Source: Phascolomyces articulosus (taxonomy: Eukaryota > Mucoromycota > Mucoromycetes > Mucorales > Lichtheimiaceae). From it: a stretch of DNA of 64,000 nt. The notes below the pieces were generated by a model, which had not been told where the DNA came from, did no database searches, and saw only the letters and a list, made by a program, of their open reading frames with translations. Shown here in pieces: positions 62,229 through 64,000 of the stretch (the first letter of the stretch is position 1; each line of letters begins with the position of its first letter). The stretch lies in the NCBI GenBank assembly GCA_025677815.1, contig JAIXMP010000004.1:992001-1056000 (forward strand), written 5' to 3'. The translations under genes were made by a program, and so were the position numbers.

Positions 62229-63855
62229 ATGGCTGCAATGGATGATGAACAACTGTTGACGGATATTCGCATACGGGTAGAAGGACGTGATGGATATCAC
62301 TATAACCAGTATTTTACGAAAGACACTCGGTTGAAATATGGTAATTCATTTATTTGCGCTTGCTCTCAAGATTACGATACGCAACGACAAGTTGTAGATG
62401 ACCGCCGAAAGCGAATTTGTACACGTATGGGTGCATCTTTGTGCGGTGGTTTCATCAAAGGTTTGATCGAGAGGCGTTTTGAATATGTTCACCTTACCAT
62501 CGAGCATTCTTTTCACATTAAATATCATAATATATTTCAATCTTAAATTTTTGCATTTTCTAGTGCTTCCCACTCATATATTATTTGTTCGGATGATTCG
62601 TGCTGGAAATATGTATTCACTGCCGCTGAACTACAAGAAATCATTAATGAAGGCTTTCATCCGTTACCACCGGTCAATCAACAGGTGCAAGAAATTATTG
62701 ATCGATTTAAACAAGCAGCTGAGCTTGTTTGTGAGAAGAATAAAAATGAAATGGATGATCAAAAATTGAATGAATTGATGTTGGATGCCATGGTGAAAGA
62801 AGTTCTCAAGACTGGTCCATTCGATCCACGAACTAATTATGATGAATTCTGGGTTTATTTCAACACTTAACCAGTTTTTAGCTTATTATTCAAATGACTC
62901 AATAAATGTTATAAACGACCACACCAGTGAAATCGACTTGGTTGCAAATTTTTGGTGTTACTTTGATCGATATTTTGACAATTTGAAGATCAACACTACA
63001 AGGTACATTAATTTGGTATTATTTTGTATACATGTGTTTACAATCGTCATGCTAATAATGAGGTATCTGATTCTAACGGGATATATGATCTTTAGAGATC
63101 GAACTTGCATTGCAACTGCTTTACGAACTAACGAAGGAAGAAAGGTTACCGGTACCAATGAAATCGCAGACAAAAAAAAGAGCAGCCATCCCGATTTATT
63201 ATTATTGAAAAAACGACATCGAATTTGGTTGTTCAGAAGTTGGTAAAAATGAAGATGTGGTGCTGACAAGAAAGGGAATTATTGAAAATGAACTTCATTG
63301 TCCAAAAATAATGAAGGATATTTTGGATCGAGTTGCCAGTCTTGTAGATTATAATGAAGAAATTATCAAGAAACTTCGATTTATCTGCTTTCACCAAACT
63401 AGTAAGTGACACTGGGTGGAAGTGTGAATGTGGATCTTAACCTAGGTTTTAGTTATAAACTGATATCTCATGATGTTATCATAGATCGTCGCATGAAATT
63501 GCCATTTATTGATTGTCCGCGTGGTTACACTTGTCGTATCATGAAAACAAATGAATATGAAGTTCTTCCATTAACTAAGCTAGTATTAGAAGCAAAGGCA
63601 AGTATTAAGATCAGTGATAAAGTGAGTGGTGAATATATGGACGAACGTGGATACAATTCTTATTATGGCTTTGTACGTATATTATAGGATGTCGTCGCTG
63701 AAACTATGCAAGTGTTAACAAGGTACCAAATGAACAAAAGAGATGATGGAGGTATGAAATACCAAAATCAAAATATACCAGATACTATTGTTCTCCCAAC
63801 AGCGCTGAGCTTTACAAATAATACAAAAAAACGAAAGCGGTCCGACCAAGAGTAA
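62229..63855 (+). pseudogene. decayed gene with zinc-finger-like N-terminus and dispersed-family C-terminus
   Basis: From the ATG at 62229 the frame reads YNQYFTKDTRLKYGNSFICA, C-S-Q-D-Y ... CTRMGASLCGGFIKGLIERR and VHLTIEHSFH. The Cys/His spacing recalls the N-terminal zinc finger of MULE-type transposases, but no DDE domain follows. A TAA at 62544-62546 interrupts; the same frame then continues ASHSYIICSDDSCWKYVFTA ... NYDEFWVYF. After a frame change come DHTSEIDLVANFWCYFDRYF, an intron (63001/2 to ~63095) and RTCIATALRTNEGRKVTGTN. A one-base shift in an A tract near 63210 leads to DIEFGCSEVGKNEDVVLTRK, a 44-nt intron (63402-63445), SFSYKLISHDVIIDRRMKLP ... CPRGYTCRIMKTNEYEVLP, and an end KKRKRSDQE at 63855. 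Several breaks argue for decay, but the C-terminal half is well preserved. Confidence 0.5.
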
Positions 63856-64000
63856 ATTGCTCTCTTCATACACCAGTCACTAACATACGGCTTTCTCTTT
63901 TCTTCTCTTAGAGTGGGTGCAGCGGTAGATTGTAAAAAAAATTGTAAATTTTTAGCAAATTGGAATTGTAAAATTCAGATGGTACTACAACTGCCGTTTA

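Noticed and set aside
1..64000. tRNA, rRNA, CRISPR, phage or bacterial operon features
   Set aside because: I saw no clear tRNA A/B-box pair or rRNA segment by eye, and the repeats present are simple microsatellites; a tRNAscan run would be needed to exclude a missed tRNA.

Overview
This is a nuclear segment of a fungus, most likely a Mucoromycota (Mucorales-type) species. The support is AT-rich intergenic DNA full of poly-A/T tracts and microsatellites, genes broken by many short GT...AG introns (mostly 45-110 nt), proteins rich in Q, N and H runs, an animal-type glutamate dehydrogenase and a retained Barentsz homologue (both absent from yeasts), and a TPR/F-box/LRR gene of the kind expanded in this group. 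The species cannot be named from the sequence. I rebuilt the exon structures by hand from reading frame, splice sites and family conservation; all joins quoted are in phase.

Layout. 0.1-2.9 kb: a THUMPD3-type tRNA methyltransferase (+) and a small intracellular ricin-B-like beta-trefoil protein (-). 5.8-8.2 kb: mitochondrial glutamate dehydrogenase (-). 11.2-17.7 kb: cytochrome oxidase subunit COX6 (+) and the m-AAA protease AFG3 (+). 20.2-28 kb, all on the minus strand: an intronless amidohydrolase, mitochondrial adrenodoxin YAH1, an orphan secreted protein and the Dsc3-like ubiquitin-like membrane protein. 28.4-31.6 kb: a large Barentsz/CASC3 homologue (-) with many Trp-Gly motifs. 33.9 kb: an F-box relic. 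35.3-38.6 kb: a TBC Rab-GAP (+) whose glutamine finger reads as arginine. 39.8-43.3 kb: gene relics and a candidate MITE. 43.3-45.5 kb: a TPR/F-box/LRR gene split by one amber codon. 45.8-46.8 kb: a PAM2-Alba protein. 47.0-51.1 kb: a type II membrane dipeptidyl aminopeptidase with 14 exons. 51.6-53.7 kb: ribosomal protein P2 (+) and exopolyphosphatase PPX1 (-). 54.2-55.3 kb: another decayed gene (-). 57.4-59.9 kb: mitochondrial ribosomal protein uS15m and an orphan disordered protein. 62.2-63.9 kb: a decayed multi-exon gene.

Functional themes. Five genes serve mitochondria (GDH, COX6, AFG3, YAH1, uS15m). Several others concern RNA and translation (THUMPD3, Barentsz, PAM2-Alba, P2) or membrane traffic and protein quality control (TBC GAP, Dsc3, DAP2). 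There is no operon-like organisation and no phage, CRISPR or bacterial island. The most interesting signals are the Trp-Gly-rich Barentsz protein, the PAM2-Alba fusion, the Gln-to-Arg change in the TBC catalytic finger, the animal-type GDH with a shortened antenna, and single-lesion or degenerate copies of expanded gene families around a foldback element.
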